Below the pieces are notes generated by a model that was not told where the DNA came from, made no database searches, and saw only the letters and a program-made list of their open reading frames with translations. A stretch of DNA of 64,000 nucleotides from Amycolatopsis mediterranei (GTDB lineage Bacteria > Actinomycetota > Actinomycetes > Mycobacteriales > Pseudonocardiaceae): NCBI RefSeq assembly GCF_026017845.1, contig NZ_CP100416.1:3199962-3263961 (forward strand), written 5' to 3'. Positions 1 to 8,667 of the stretch are shown piece after piece; position 1 is the stretch's first letter, and the number at the start of each line of letters is the position of its first letter. The translations under genes were made by a program, and so were the position numbers.

Positions 1-120
1 GCCCGGCCCGGCGCCGCGCGCGGCGCGGGGCGGCGGGCGCGGGGGCGGGGCGCCGCGTGCCGCCCGCCCCCTGGCCGGGCGGCCCGCGCGGCCCGCCCCC
101 GCCCCCCCCCCCCCCCCCCT
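1..120. other. Extreme GC low-complexity edge with an 18-C run
   Basis: Nearly every base is G or C, with almost no A or T, and positions 102-119 are an unbroken run of 18 C. No credible gene is present; the proline-rich reading frame here is a by-product of the composition. The GH62 gene on the minus strand ends just after it at 145. The stretch could be a real GC-rich intergenic tract, but composition this skewed at the very edge of a sequence is also typical of a contig end or a sequencing artefact. Confidence 0.6.
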
Positions 121-144
121 CTCCGGTTCGCCGTTCTCGATCGA

Positions 145-1626
145 TCAGCGCTGCAGCGTCAGCACGCCCGGCTTGTACGGCAGGAGGCCGTAGTCCATGC
201 CGTCGGAGCTCGGGTCGCGCCCCTGGTAGAGCATCTGCAAGTTGCACGGGTCGACGGTCTTGGTCTGGTCGGGGTTGGTGCGGACCAGATCGCCGTGGCT
301 GATGTCCCTGGTCCAGGTGGCGCCGCTGTTGGCCTTGCCCGCGAAGGGATTGCTCTCGGTGGCGGCCTGCGGCGTCCAGGAGCCGCCCAGGCTGGTGGCG
401 GTGAACGACCGGAAGAAGCGCCCGTTCGCGCCCTGCGCCTCGACGATCATGAGGTACTGGTTCTGGCCCTGGACCTTGTAGACCTCGGGCGCTTCGAACA
501 GGTTGACGGGAGTGTCGCTCATGATCTTCGTGTAGCTCGAGCCGAAACTGCCCGGGAAGTTCCCGATGGGCATGGTGGCGCGGTAGATGCCGCCGTTGTC
601 GTCGGCGAAGAACAGGTACATGTTCGTGCCGTCGCCGATGATGGTCTGGTCCAGCGGGGCCCCGCTGGGAAGGGTGCCCGTGAACAGCGTCTGCTGCGCG
701 GACCAGCCGTTGGGGTTGGTGGGGTCGCTCGAGGTGCGGTAGGAGAAGGTGTCGGGCCAGCCCCACTGGTAGGTGAGCACCCAGATGTTCTTCGGGGCGA
801 AGTAGAACAGCGTCGGCGCGACGGCCCCGATGGACAACGTGTTCTGGCCGGCGGTGGCCATGTCGGACCAGTTCGTGAAGGGGGCGAAGCTCATCGATCC
901 CCAGTTCGATCCGGTGTCGTGCGTCGTGCCGTAGACGACGTGCTTGCCGTTGTAGACGACGTTGGTGAAGTCCTTGAGCGCGACCCACCCGGACTTCGGG
1001 TTCGCCAACGGACCGGTCGACGACCAGCGGTACGTCGACGGCAGCGTGCAGGTGGCGCTGCCCCCGTCGACCTGGACGAGCTGCCACTGCTGGTCGTTGC
1101 CGGTCCCGCTGCTGGCCTGCACCACACCGGCGCCGTCGGCCGTCGAGGCGCCCTGCACGTCAGCCACCTTGCCGCTGTTGCGGTTGACCAGCCGGACGTA
1201 CCCGCTGCCGGAGTCGGCGAGGCTGAACTGCTGGTTGGCGCCGCCGTTGTCGGTCCACTGCACCACACTGGCGCCGTCGGCGGTGGACGCGCCCAGCACG
1301 TCGGCGAGCTTGCCCGAGTGCCGCGCGCGCAGCTTGTAGTTGCCGCCGCCGGCGTCCACGAACTGGAACTGCTGGTTGGTGGCGTTGGAGCGGGTCCACT
1401 GGATGAGGTTGGCGCCGTCGGCGGTGGAGGCGCCGTTGACGTCGAGGGCCTTGCCGCTGTTGCGGTTCAGCAGGACGTACCAGGCGGTGGGGTCCACGGT
1501 GGCGGCCGACGCCGTCATGGGCGCCACGGTGAGCAGCCCGGCCGCGACGGTCACGACGGCCGCGGCGGCCGACCCCGCCCGCCACCGGCGGCGCCACCTC
1601 GCGGTGCGCGCAAGTCCAAGCGACAT
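145..1626 (-). CDS. Secreted GH62 alpha-L-arabinofuranosidase with N-terminal ricin-type lectin domain
   Basis: The 493-aa protein begins with an Arg-rich n-region and a hydrophobic stretch ending in an Ala-Ser-Ala site near residue 41, so it is probably exported. Residues about 46-185 form a ricin B-type (CBM13) trefoil: three repeats each contain a NRNSGK-like or RHSGK motif, an ASTADGA motif and a QQ.Q/QW motif. A Gly/Ser/Cys linker leads into a GH62 domain (about 190-490) with the LKDFT motif (Asp219, expected catalytic base), LDQTIIGDG and an EAPEVYK motif (expected acid). GH62 enzymes remove arabinose side chains from arabinoxylan, so the likely role is extracellular hemicellulose breakdown. 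A LacI-type palindrome lies about 40 bp upstream and probably ties expression to sugar availability. It appears monocistronic. Confidence 0.93.
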   Translation of the reverse strand: MSLGLARTARWRRRWRAGSAAAAVVTVAAGLLTVAPMTASAATVDPTAWYVLLNRNSGKALDVNGASTADGANLIQWTRSNATNQQFQFVDAGGGNYKLRARHSGKLADVLGASTADGASVVQWTDNGGANQQFSLADSGSGYVRLVNRNSGKVADVQGASTADGAGVVQASSGTGNDQQWQLVQVDGGSATCTLPSTYRWSSTGPLANPKSGWVALKDFTNVVYNGKHVVYGTTHDTGSNWGSMSFAPFTNWSDMATAGQNTLSIGAVAPTLFYFAPKNIWVLTYQWGWPDTFSYRTSSDPTNPNGWSAQQTLFTGTLPSGAPLDQTIIGDGTNMYLFFADDNGGIYRATMPIGNFPGSFGSSYTKIMSDTPVNLFEAPEVYKVQGQNQYLMIVEAQGANGRFFRSFTATSLGGSWTPQAATESNPFAGKANSGATWTRDISHGDLVRTNPDQTKTVDPCNLQMLYQGRDPSSDGMDYGLLPYKPGVLTLQR

Positions 1627-1663
1627 GGCATCTTTCCTTTCGTCGTGGGGACCGCCGGCGCAG

Positions 1664-1677
1664 TGTTAGCGCTAACA
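1664..1677. promoter_or_regulatory. LacI-family operator palindrome upstream of the GH62 gene
   Basis: TGTTAGCGCTAACA is a perfect 14-bp palindrome with the central CG typical of LacI/GalR-family operators. It lies 38-51 bp upstream of the GH62 start codon, where it would overlap the promoter. Similar sites repress xylan and arabinoxylan genes in actinomycetes. The cognate regulator is not adjacent; the only LacI-type gene in the window (near 43 kb) lacks a DNA-binding domain. Confidence 0.75.
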
Positions 1678-1922
1678 TTTTGCGGGAACGCGGTGGGGGA
1701 TCAGGGAGGGCGGGGGATCGGCGGTGCGGCTGAATGCAGTAGGAGGACTGTGAACGATTACGTCGGCCGCGTCAAGATGTAACGCGAAGGTTTCGAGTCC
1801 TTCAAGAAGGCGGTGTAGGGACTTCTCTCTGATCCGGCTGTCGAATCCGGCGTCGCGCGATCGACGTACGGGTGAGAGCGGCGCCGTGCCGGCGCCGGCT
1901 GTTCGGAGGAAGGGGAACGAGA

Positions 1923-2494
1923 ATGGCCAGGACACCACTGCGGCTGTACATGTCCATGTCGGTCGACGGCTACATCGCCGGCCCGGACGACCGGCCGGGC
2001 CAGGAACTCGGCCGCGGCGGCGGGCGGCTGTTCGACTGGCTCGACGACCGCATGACCGAGGGCGTCAACGGGCAGGTGTACGCCGAGGCCGCGTCGACCG
2101 GCGCGGTGGTGTCCGGCCGCCGGACGTTCGAGCTGGCCGGGCGGTGGCAGGGCGACCACCACGACGGCGTGCCGATCCACGTGCTCACCCACCGCATCGA
2201 CCCGGCCGACTCGCCACCGGGCAGCGCGAAGTTCTACACGGACGTCACGGCGTGCGCGGTCGAGGCCCGCGAAGCGGCGGGCGACCGACCGGTACTGGTC
2301 CACGGCGCGGGGGCGGCGCAGGCCCTCCTGGCGGCCGGCCAGCTCGACGAGCTCGAGCTGCACTTGGTGCCGGTGCTGCTGGGCAGCGGGCGCGCTTGTT
2401 CGAGCCGACCGGACTCGGCGCCGTCGAACTGGAACCCCTCCGGCGGCTCGAAGGCCGCAACGCCACGCATGTGCGTTACCGGATCGTCCGGTGA
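1923..2494 (+). pseudogene. RibD C-terminal/dihydrofolate reductase-like protein, frameshifted near 2391
   Basis: The ATG at 1923 follows a strong GGAGGAAGGGG ribosome site. The first about 156 codons give a typical RibD_C/YyaP-type reductase: the N-terminal MSVDGYIAGPD motif, the VSGRRTFE segment, and HGAGAAQALL followed by LHLVPVLLGSG. The normal family ending (RLFEPTG...HVRYRIVR, stop at 2492-2494) is read in a different frame beginning at 2393. Restoring one base at about 2391 would join the two halves into one protein of roughly 190 aa. Without it, the first frame runs on to 2906, antisense to the neighbouring gene. This is either a recent inactivating deletion or a sequencing error in a GC-rich tract. 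Confidence 0.8.
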
Positions 2495-2535
2495 GCGGCG
2501 GAACGGCCGTGATGGCGAGCCGCGCGCGGACATCA

Positions 2536-5500
2536 TTACCCCCGTTCTCCCACGATGCCCGACTCACCGTTCGCCACGCCGAGATAGTCGCGGGCCAGCA
2601 TGGCCAGCTTCGTTCTTTCCTTGTCCGCCCCCTGGGTGGACAGGAGCCGGTGCGTGGCGTCGTCGATCCACTTCGGTGGCAACTTGTCCCGGTCCGCGAC
2701 CAGCTGGCTCAGGTACAGCTTCCGGAAGTACTCCCTGGTGTCGGCGTCGTGCGGCGCGAACCCGTCGATGGCGAACCGCAGGCAGGTCTCGTGGGCGTGG
2801 ACCAACTGCTCCTGATCCGCGGCCGAGCCTGATGCCGTCCACAGGGCGATCAAGGCGTGGGCCGCCGATACCGGCCGGCCCTGCCAGAAGTCGAAGAAGG
2901 TGGTGACCATGTTGCCGAATTCGATCGACAGCGGTTCCAGTGCGTGCGCGAACGCGCCGGCACCCCGGTCGGCTACCCAGTCCATGCGAGTCCGCAGCAC
3001 ATTGCCGCCTTCGTACAGCCAGCCGTACCAGTTACCCCGGCGGTGCTCGTGGTCCGGACTGAAGTCGTAGGCCCAGAACGGGTCGAAGGGCTCCACCCGC
3101 TCGCGTGTCGTAGGTGCGACGGTCAGGGTGCGACGGTCGCCCTCCCAGCCGCGAGTGAGCATGAGCTGGTCGATGAGCACCATCCAGCCTTCTTCCGGCA
3201 GCACCGCCTGCCACAGCGAGCTGATCTCCTGCCAGTCATGGATCGGATCCGGCCGGTCCGGGAACAGTTCGGCGACGCTGACCTCGCCGCCGACCGACAC
3301 GATCAGCAGCAGCAGGTTGGCCGAATAGGTCGCGTGTCGCGCGGGCACCGAGACGGTGTCCGGCTGGTACTCGTCGTACCGGCCGGCATGCCGCGCCATC
3401 AGCGCTCGGTGGAAGAGGGACAGCAGCAGCTGCCGCAGCGTCGATCGCCGGGGCCGGGGCAGAACCTCGAGACGCTGGTTCAGGAAGTACACCGCGGTGT
3501 GCCGCATGGTCAATGGTGCGAACGAAAGCAGCGCGTACGGGAAAGCGTCGTCGATGAAGGCCTTCCGGGTCCGGACGGCGCCGAGCTCGGCGGTCGCGAC
3601 GAGGTCGTCGAGCTCTCTGGCGACCAGCCGGGCGATGAGGTACTCGCCGAACGTGGCGTGCAGGAACTCGTAGGTGGTCAGCCGCTGGTCGCCGCGCCGT
3701 GCCTGAGCCCGGTGGATGAAGAAGAACTTGCCGATGACGTCCTCCCCGGCGGTGAGGGGAGCACGCAGTCCCGGCGCGGGCCGGCTCTCCGCGGCCTCGA
3801 GCAGGATCGCGAGGTCGGTGTCGACTTCTGCCGCACTCACCCACTGCTGCCGGCGGTTGAACATCGCGAACGCCACCACGGAGAGCCTGAGCAGTTCCCG
3901 GTCGACGGCGCGCTGGTGGTCCTCGGCGGGGAGTCCCGCGCCGAGCTTGCCTACTTCGCGCTCGGCGAACCTGCTCAACAGCCGCTCGTACAACTCCGCT
4001 TGGCCCAGCGGCTGGTCGTCGCTGTGCAGCGGCTGCCCATCGGCGTGATAGAGGGCGAGCAGCAGCAACAGCAGTGGCTGGGCGGCCAGCTCGCTGTGCG
4101 CCAGTACCGCCTCGGCCGGGATCGGGCGGTTCACCGTGTTCCAGACGTCCAGCCAGCGACGGACCTGACCGTCGTCGAACGGCTCGAGGCGGATCGTCAC
4201 CATGCCGGCCACCGGCCGGGCGCGGTCGGCGACGACGGTCCGGCTGGTGACCACGATCGCGACCGGCCGGCCCAGAACGGCCTCCCGCCGCTGGAAGTTC
4301 GCCACCCGCTCGAAGTAGTCCGACTGGTTCACCCCGGTGGTCTGCAGCAGCTCGTCGAACCCGTCCATCAGCACCACGGGGAGCGCGTCGCCGGCACCGC
4401 GCACCATTTCCGGCCAGGTCATGGACTCCCCGGTGGTCAGGCGGAGGGCGCGCTCGATCTGATCCTGCAGCTCGGCGTCCGCCGCTACTTCCCGGAGCAC
4501 GACCCGGACCACGAGGAACTCGCTCGGTGGCAGCCGGGCGGCCAGTACCTGGGTCAGCACCGACTTGCCGCTGCCCGGCTGTCCGAGGATCACCAGGGGA
4601 GCGTCGATCGCCTGCGGTGCGGTCAGGTGCCCGAGCAGGAACTCCTGGAGATCGTCACGGACGGCGATTTCCTGCCAACGCCCTTCGTCCGCCGGGACGG
4701 TCCCGGTCTCCGCGACGCGGAAACTCGGATCGATGTACGCCGCGCCCAATGCCGGCAGCGTGACGCCGTCCGGGGTGCGTGCTTCCGGCAGGATCGTCCG
4801 GACCAGCGCGGCCTGGTAGGCCCTGGCCAGAGCCAGCCGCCATTCATCAGGCTCTCGGCCGCCGGCGAGGTCTGCCAGAACGCGTTCGATGCCGGCCAGT
4901 CCGTGCCGCAACGCTTGGAGGTCAGCCCGGGTTGCCTGGTGATCCACCAGGTTCGCCCAGAACGCCACCTCCGGGAAGTCGACGGCCAATCGCCGGAAGC
5001 ACTCCTCGTACCGGGCCACGGCCCGTTCGGGCAGGATCCGGAGCAGGGTATCGGTCAGCCGATCCCGGCGGGTCTCGTCCAGGCCGTCCCACACCGCCAA
5101 GCCCTGGATGAAGCCGAGCACCGGCCGGGCCAGGTCCGCGTAGAAACCGCGCAGCACCTCCAGCGACGCTTCGTACGGCAACTGGGGCGCCGGCAACGGA
5201 ACGGGCGTGCGGATCACCGAGGCGGCGAGCGTCCGCTGATCCGCTTTCGAAAGGTCCAGCGCGGCCACGTCGAACCCGACGTCCGCCTGCGCCAGACACT
5301 CGAAGAACGCCGCCACGACCAGCACCGAATGGGCTGCCGCGATGCGCTCGGTGCGATCGGTTCTCCGGCCGTGGCTCACTCGCGCCCGCAACCCGTTCAC
5401 CAGCCCGACGCTCAGCCGGGCCAGCTCGGCCTTGGCGTCGAACAGGCTCAGGACGAATCCCGCTCCACCGGCCGAGGCGGCGAGCAGGGCGCCGCCGAGC

Positions 5501-5577
5501 AGCCTGTCCAATGCCCCCACCAGATGACTGTCATCCAGCAGCCTCGCCGCGTCGGCATAGGTCAAACCCTTGGCCAT
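2536..5577 (-). CDS. NACHT-domain ATPase (bacterial NLR-like), 1013 aa
   Basis: This large protein has a helical N-terminal domain (about 1-270) containing a conserved-looking GFVLSLFDAK segment. I associate it with the N-terminal helical domains of actinobacterial NACHT proteins (NNH type), from memory. A central NACHT ATPase follows, with Walker A GQPGSGKS at about 331-338 and Walker B VVLMDGFDELL at about 400-410. The remaining about 550 residues, including FLHATFGEYLIARL, are probably the winged-helix and superhelical sensor part. No transmembrane segment is evident. NACHT proteins are STAND ATPases that oligomerise on sensing a trigger, and several bacterial members protect against phage. 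The gene stands alone on the minus strand, divergent from a NACHT-like membrane fragment 54 bp away. The trigger and effector action are unknown. Confidence 0.85.
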   Translation of the reverse strand: MAKGLTYADAARLLDDSHLVGALDRLLGGALLAASAGGAGFVLSLFDAKAELARLSVGLVNGLRARVSHGRRTDRTERIAAAHSVLVVAAFFECLAQADVGFDVAALDLSKADQRTLAASVIRTPVPLPAPQLPYEASLEVLRGFYADLARPVLGFIQGLAVWDGLDETRRDRLTDTLLRILPERAVARYEECFRRLAVDFPEVAFWANLVDHQATRADLQALRHGLAGIERVLADLAGGREPDEWRLALARAYQAALVRTILPEARTPDGVTLPALGAAYIDPSFRVAETGTVPADEGRWQEIAVRDDLQEFLLGHLTAPQAIDAPLVILGQPGSGKSVLTQVLAARLPPSEFLVVRVVLREVAADAELQDQIERALRLTTGESMTWPEMVRGAGDALPVVLMDGFDELLQTTGVNQSDYFERVANFQRREAVLGRPVAIVVTSRTVVADRARPVAGMVTIRLEPFDDGQVRRWLDVWNTVNRPIPAEAVLAHSELAAQPLLLLLLALYHADGQPLHSDDQPLGQAELYERLLSRFAEREVGKLGAGLPAEDHQRAVDRELLRLSVVAFAMFNRRQQWVSAAEVDTDLAILLEAAESRPAPGLRAPLTAGEDVIGKFFFIHRAQARRGDQRLTTYEFLHATFGEYLIARLVARELDDLVATAELGAVRTRKAFIDDAFPYALLSFAPLTMRHTAVYFLNQRLEVLPRPRRSTLRQLLLSLFHRALMARHAGRYDEYQPDTVSVPARHATYSANLLLLIVSVGGEVSVAELFPDRPDPIHDWQEISSLWQAVLPEEGWMVLIDQLMLTRGWEGDRRTLTVAPTTRERVEPFDPFWAYDFSPDHEHRRGNWYGWLYEGGNVLRTRMDWVADRGAGAFAHALEPLSIEFGNMVTTFFDFWQGRPVSAAHALIALWTASGSAADQEQLVHAHETCLRFAIDGFAPHDADTREYFRKLYLSQLVADRDKLPPKWIDDATHRLLSTQGADKERTKLAMLARDYLGVANGESGIVGERG

Positions 5578-5631
5578 GAACTCTCCGCTCTATCGGGAGC
5601 AGCCGGCCCCCTCGTCGACCTGTGATAGCAG

Positions 5632-6441
5632 GTGGGCCGGGTACCACGCGAGAGCCGTTCTCGTGCATCGTCTCAAGAACCGGCCCCGAGTCCGGTCGCC
5701 GGCGTGATCGCCGGCATCGCCGGAGGGACCATCGTGGGCCAGGCCCGCGGTATCCGGCCCGCCCCGGCCCGCATCCGGCTGCAGATACTGGGCAGGCTCG
5801 GGCAGATCGCCGGACAACTTGCGGTCAGCTTGCGGGGATGGCGCACCCTTGCGTGGCTGGTCGTGTGGACCGGCGGCTGCGCGCTGTTCGGCGTCGCGGC
5901 GGCGGAGTTCGGGCACGGTGGCAACGTGGTTCCCGTCGGGCTCGCCGCCGGTCTGTTCTCCGGTCTCGGCACGTGGTTCGTCGTGTCCTTCGTCCGCGCG
6001 CTCGGGACCCCGGTCGATCCCACCGAGACCACCAGTCCGGCCGAGCTGTTGCGCACCGACCGGCGAGCCGCGCTGCGCCAGGGTCTCGCCGTCGGCCTGG
6101 GTGGGGCGGCCGTGCTCTGGACGATGCTGGCCTTGGCCTTCGCCTTCGAGCCCGCGTTCGGCGTTCCGATCTCCGTCGTGTTAGCCGGCGGGCGCTGGAT
6201 TCCCGGCTTCCTGGCCACCGCCGCGGCGGGACTGCTGATCTGGATGCTGTTCGTCACGGTCTGGGGGCCCTGGCTGCTCGCGCGGTTGTGGCTGTCCTTG
6301 ACCGGACGCCTGCCGTGGCGCGTGATGCCGTTCTTGGCCGATGCCCACCAGCGGGGAGTGCTGAGGGCGGCGGGCAGGGTCTACCAGTTCCGGCACGCCC
6401 GGCTGCACGACTACCTCGCGGCGCAGGAGCGGACGCGCTGA
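5632..6441 (+). CDS. Membrane protein resembling the detached C-terminal module of a NACHT-type protein
   Basis: The frame opens at a GTG at 5632 and gives 269 aa. Several hydrophobic segments (residues about 25-40, 70-90, 95-115, 155-180 and 190-215) are followed by a WRVMPFLADA...GVLRAAG..YQFRHARLHDYLA ending. I recognise that ending as the C-terminus of actinobacterial NACHT ATPases that carry a membrane domain; in those proteins it follows several hundred residues of ATPase, absent here. The likeliest reading is a 5'-truncated remnant, or a stand-alone membrane partner of the divergent NACHT gene next door. No convincing ribosome site precedes the GTG at 5632; the GTG at 5704 is an alternative. 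Confidence 0.55.
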   Translation: MGRVPRESRSRASSQEPAPSPVAGVIAGIAGGTIVGQARGIRPAPARIRLQILGRLGQIAGQLAVSLRGWRTLAWLVVWTGGCALFGVAAAEFGHGGNVVPVGLAAGLFSGLGTWFVVSFVRALGTPVDPTETTSPAELLRTDRRAALRQGLAVGLGGAAVLWTMLALAFAFEPAFGVPISVVLAGGRWIPGFLATAAAGLLIWMLFVTVWGPWLLARLWLSLTGRLPWRVMPFLADAHQRGVLRAAGRVYQFRHARLHDYLAAQERTR

Positions 6442-6469
6442 TCGAACGCGACGTCGTCTCCGGGCGTGC

Positions 6470-6940
6470 TCACTCCGTCGGTGTGGCGTCGGCGGGTTCG
6501 AGGACGACCACCGGAATCGTCCGTTCGGTGTAGGTCGCATACGCCGCATAGGTTTTGTAGATCGCCACCGCTCGGTCCCACAAGCGGGCTCGCTCCGCGC
6601 CTTCGGCGACGTGCGGGCGGACCCGGCGGCGTTCGCCTCCGGGCAACTCCACTTCCGTGGTCGCCATCGCCGTCAGGTTGTGGAACCACGCCGGGTGCGC
6701 GTCCACGCCGCCTTTCGAGGCGACGACGACCAGCCGCGGGGCGTCGTCGAGGTAGATCAGGGGGCTGATCCGGGCCTCGCCGGACTTGCGGCCGACGTGG
6801 TGCAGCAGCAGCACCGGTGCGCCGCCGAAGTACGAGCCGCCCACTTTGCCGCCGGTTTTGCGGAACAGGAACGTGTTGAGCCGCGTCAGCTGCCGCTGCA
6901 GCTTCCAGTAACGAGACGTCGGTGCGGGGGCCTTGGGCAT
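6470..6940 (-). CDS. F420H2-dependent nitroreductase/quinone reductase family protein (Ddn-like)
   Basis: The 156-aa sequence shows the family hallmarks: FLFRKTGGKVGG near the N-terminus, the LLLHHVGRKSGE..ISPLIY strand-turn, VVVASKGG..AHPAWFHNL, and a C-terminal TYAAYATYTERTIPVVVL segment. Members are split-barrel proteins that use reduced deazaflavin F420 to reduce quinones or nitro compounds, commonly in actinomycetes. Length is normal and the protein appears cytoplasmic. A TetR gene is divergent from it across an 81-bp gap containing an imperfect inverted repeat, so TetR control is likely. Confidence 0.88.
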   Translation of the reverse strand: MPKAPAPTSRYWKLQRQLTRLNTFLFRKTGGKVGGSYFGGAPVLLLHHVGRKSGEARISPLIYLDDAPRLVVVASKGGVDAHPAWFHNLTAMATTEVELPGGERRRVRPHVAEGAERARLWDRAVAIYKTYAAYATYTERTIPVVVLEPADATPTE

Positions 6941-6960
6941 GCCCTAATTCTGTCATGGAG

Positions 6961-6982
6961 TGTCAAGTGTCTTCAACTGACA
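6961..6982. promoter_or_regulatory. Probable TetR operator between the nitroreductase and TetR genes
   Basis: An imperfect inverted repeat, TGTCAAGTG-tctt-CAACTGACA, matches at 7 of 9 arm positions and sits in the middle of the 81-bp divergent intergenic region. It is placed to control both the F420-type reductase and the tetR gene. The assignment rests on position and symmetry only. Confidence 0.4.
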
Positions 6983-7021
6983 AGAGTCTGTCTATGACGT
7001 GATGGCCGTAAGCTGGCCGGC

Positions 7022-7636
7022 ATGGAGAAGCTCGGCCTGCGGGAACGGAAGAAGCAGCGGACGCGGGAGGCGCTGATCGATGCCGCCCACGCGCTGTTCT
7101 GCGCCAACGGCTTCGAGGCCACGACCATCGACCAGATCGCCGAATCGGTCGAAGTCTCCTCGCGGACGTTCTTCCGGTACTTCGCCTCGAAGGAGGACGT
7201 CGCGCTGGCCCTCGCGGACGACCAGATCACGGCGGTCCTCGAGGCGTTCGCCGCGCAACCGGCCGGCCTGCCCGTGCTGACCGCGATGCGGACGGCCGCG
7301 GTCGAAGTCGTCCGGACGTACGAGACTGACTCGCGCTTCCACAGCCTGCAGGACGTGATCTCGGTCAGCCCGGCGCTGACGGCCGCACGCCTCGAGCGGG
7401 CGGCCGCCCGGTTCGACGAGGTGGCGCGGCTGATCGGCGCCCGGATGGGCGTGGACCCGGCTGCGGATCCCCGGCCGCACCTGGTGGCTTCGGTAACGCT
7501 GTGCGCGGTCCAGCCGGCCGTCGTAGCTTGGCGAGCGGCCGGCAGCCGAGCGCCGGAATCCGAGCTGACCGGGCAGGCGTTCGCCCTGCTGTCCGCCGGA
7601 CTGGACTACCCGGCGGCCACCGGTCGGGAGTCTTGA
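7022..7636 (+). CDS. TetR-family transcriptional regulator
   Basis: The 204-aa protein has a standard N-terminal TetR helix-turn-helix: residues about 10-60 include RTREALIDAAHALFCANGFEAT and TTIDQIAESVEVSSRTFFRYF. The ligand-binding domain is alpha-helical and ends with a MftR-like arrangement. It is divergent from the F420H2-dependent reductase gene and probably represses it and itself through the inverted repeat between them. A MerR gene begins 34 bp downstream on the same strand, so the two may be co-transcribed. The inducer is unknown. Confidence 0.9.
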   Translation: MEKLGLRERKKQRTREALIDAAHALFCANGFEATTIDQIAESVEVSSRTFFRYFASKEDVALALADDQITAVLEAFAAQPAGLPVLTAMRTAAVEVVRTYETDSRFHSLQDVISVSPALTAARLERAAARFDEVARLIGARMGVDPAADPRPHLVASVTLCAVQPAVVAWRAAGSRAPESELTGQAFALLSAGLDYPAATGRES

Positions 7637-7670
7637 CCCTCAAGCCGGTCGAGATCGCATAGTGGCGGGT

Positions 7671-8657
7671 ATGAACGAGCTCTATCCCATCGGCGATGTC
7701 GCCCGCCGCACCGGTCTGAGCGTGAGCGCGATCAGGTTCTACGCCGACGAGGGCGTGGTCGCGCCCACCGGTCTCACCGAGGGCGGCTTCCGGCAGTACG
7801 ACGTGCAGGCCATCGCCCGGCTCGAACTCGTGCGTACCCTCCGCGACCTCGGCGCCGGCCTGGACGACATCCGCCGGGTGCTGGCTGAGGAGAGCACCCT
7901 GCAGGAGCTGGCTGCCCGGCATCTGCGGCTGGTCGAGGACCGGTTGCGGCAGTTCCGCGCGCGCCGCGCCGTGCTGCGGACCATCGTGCGGCAGCAGACC
8001 ACGACGGACCAGGTGTGCTTGATGCACAAGCTCGTGTCGATGTCCGACGACGACCGCGACCAGCTCATCAGCCGGTTCTGGGACTTCGTGACCGACGGTC
8101 TGGACGTCCATCCCGGCTACCTGGACCGGCTGCGCAGCCGGCGGCCGCACCTGCCGGAGGAGCCGTCCACCGAGCAACTCGAGGCCTGGATCGAACTCGC
8201 CGAAATCGTGCGGGACGAGCAGTTCCGCACCGAATTGCGGGACCACTTCCGCCGCGCCTTCGGCACCGAGCAAGGCAAACTCATGGCCACGCCGGAAATG
8301 CTGGCCCGCGCCGAACAGCGCAGGCTGCTCTACCTGGAGGCGCAGGCGGCGCACCAAGCGGGCGTCCCGGCGGACTCCCCGCAGGCCCGCGACATCGCCG
8401 AGCGGATGGCGGCCGACTCGGCCGGTTTCGTCGCCGCCATGACCGGTGACCACGACCTCGACAAGGCCCGCCGCAGCATGATCGGCTTCGACCGGACCAG
8501 GTCCGCGCAGACCCGGGCCAAGCTGACCGGGACGAACCTGATGGTCAGGTACACGACTCTCGTGGCGACGATCAACGGCACCTCCAAGCCGGACCCGGAC
8601 AAGACGGCGGCGGTTCAGGAGTGGATGGCCGCAGCTTTGCGTCGGGAGGGCACCTGA
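7671..8657 (+). CDS. MerR-family transcriptional regulator with long effector domain
   Basis: Residues 1-70 form a MerR winged helix (YPIGDVARRTGLSVSAIRFYADEGVV, then FRQYDVQAIARLELVRTLRDLG), followed by a dimerisation coil to about residue 120. The C-terminal about 200 residues are helical and rich in charged residues and match no effector domain I can name. I chose ATG 7671; an in-frame GTG at 7662 would add three residues, and neither has a strong ribosome site. It follows the tetR gene by 34 bp. Confidence 0.88.
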   Translation: MNELYPIGDVARRTGLSVSAIRFYADEGVVAPTGLTEGGFRQYDVQAIARLELVRTLRDLGAGLDDIRRVLAEESTLQELAARHLRLVEDRLRQFRARRAVLRTIVRQQTTTDQVCLMHKLVSMSDDDRDQLISRFWDFVTDGLDVHPGYLDRLRSRRPHLPEEPSTEQLEAWIELAEIVRDEQFRTELRDHFRRAFGTEQGKLMATPEMLARAEQRRLLYLEAQAAHQAGVPADSPQARDIAERMAADSAGFVAAMTGDHDLDKARRSMIGFDRTRSAQTRAKLTGTNLMVRYTTLVATINGTSKPDPDKTAAVQEWMAAALRREGT

Positions 8658-8667
8658 GAATCACCGC

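Noticed and set aside
57..302. 81-aa proline-rich frame at the window start
   Set aside because: Arises from the C-rich tract and the antisense of the GH62 gene.
2857..5625. 922-aa frame on the plus strand opposite the NACHT gene
   Set aside because: Antisense frame with Arg/Gln/His-rich low-complexity sequence; the minus strand has clear Walker motifs.
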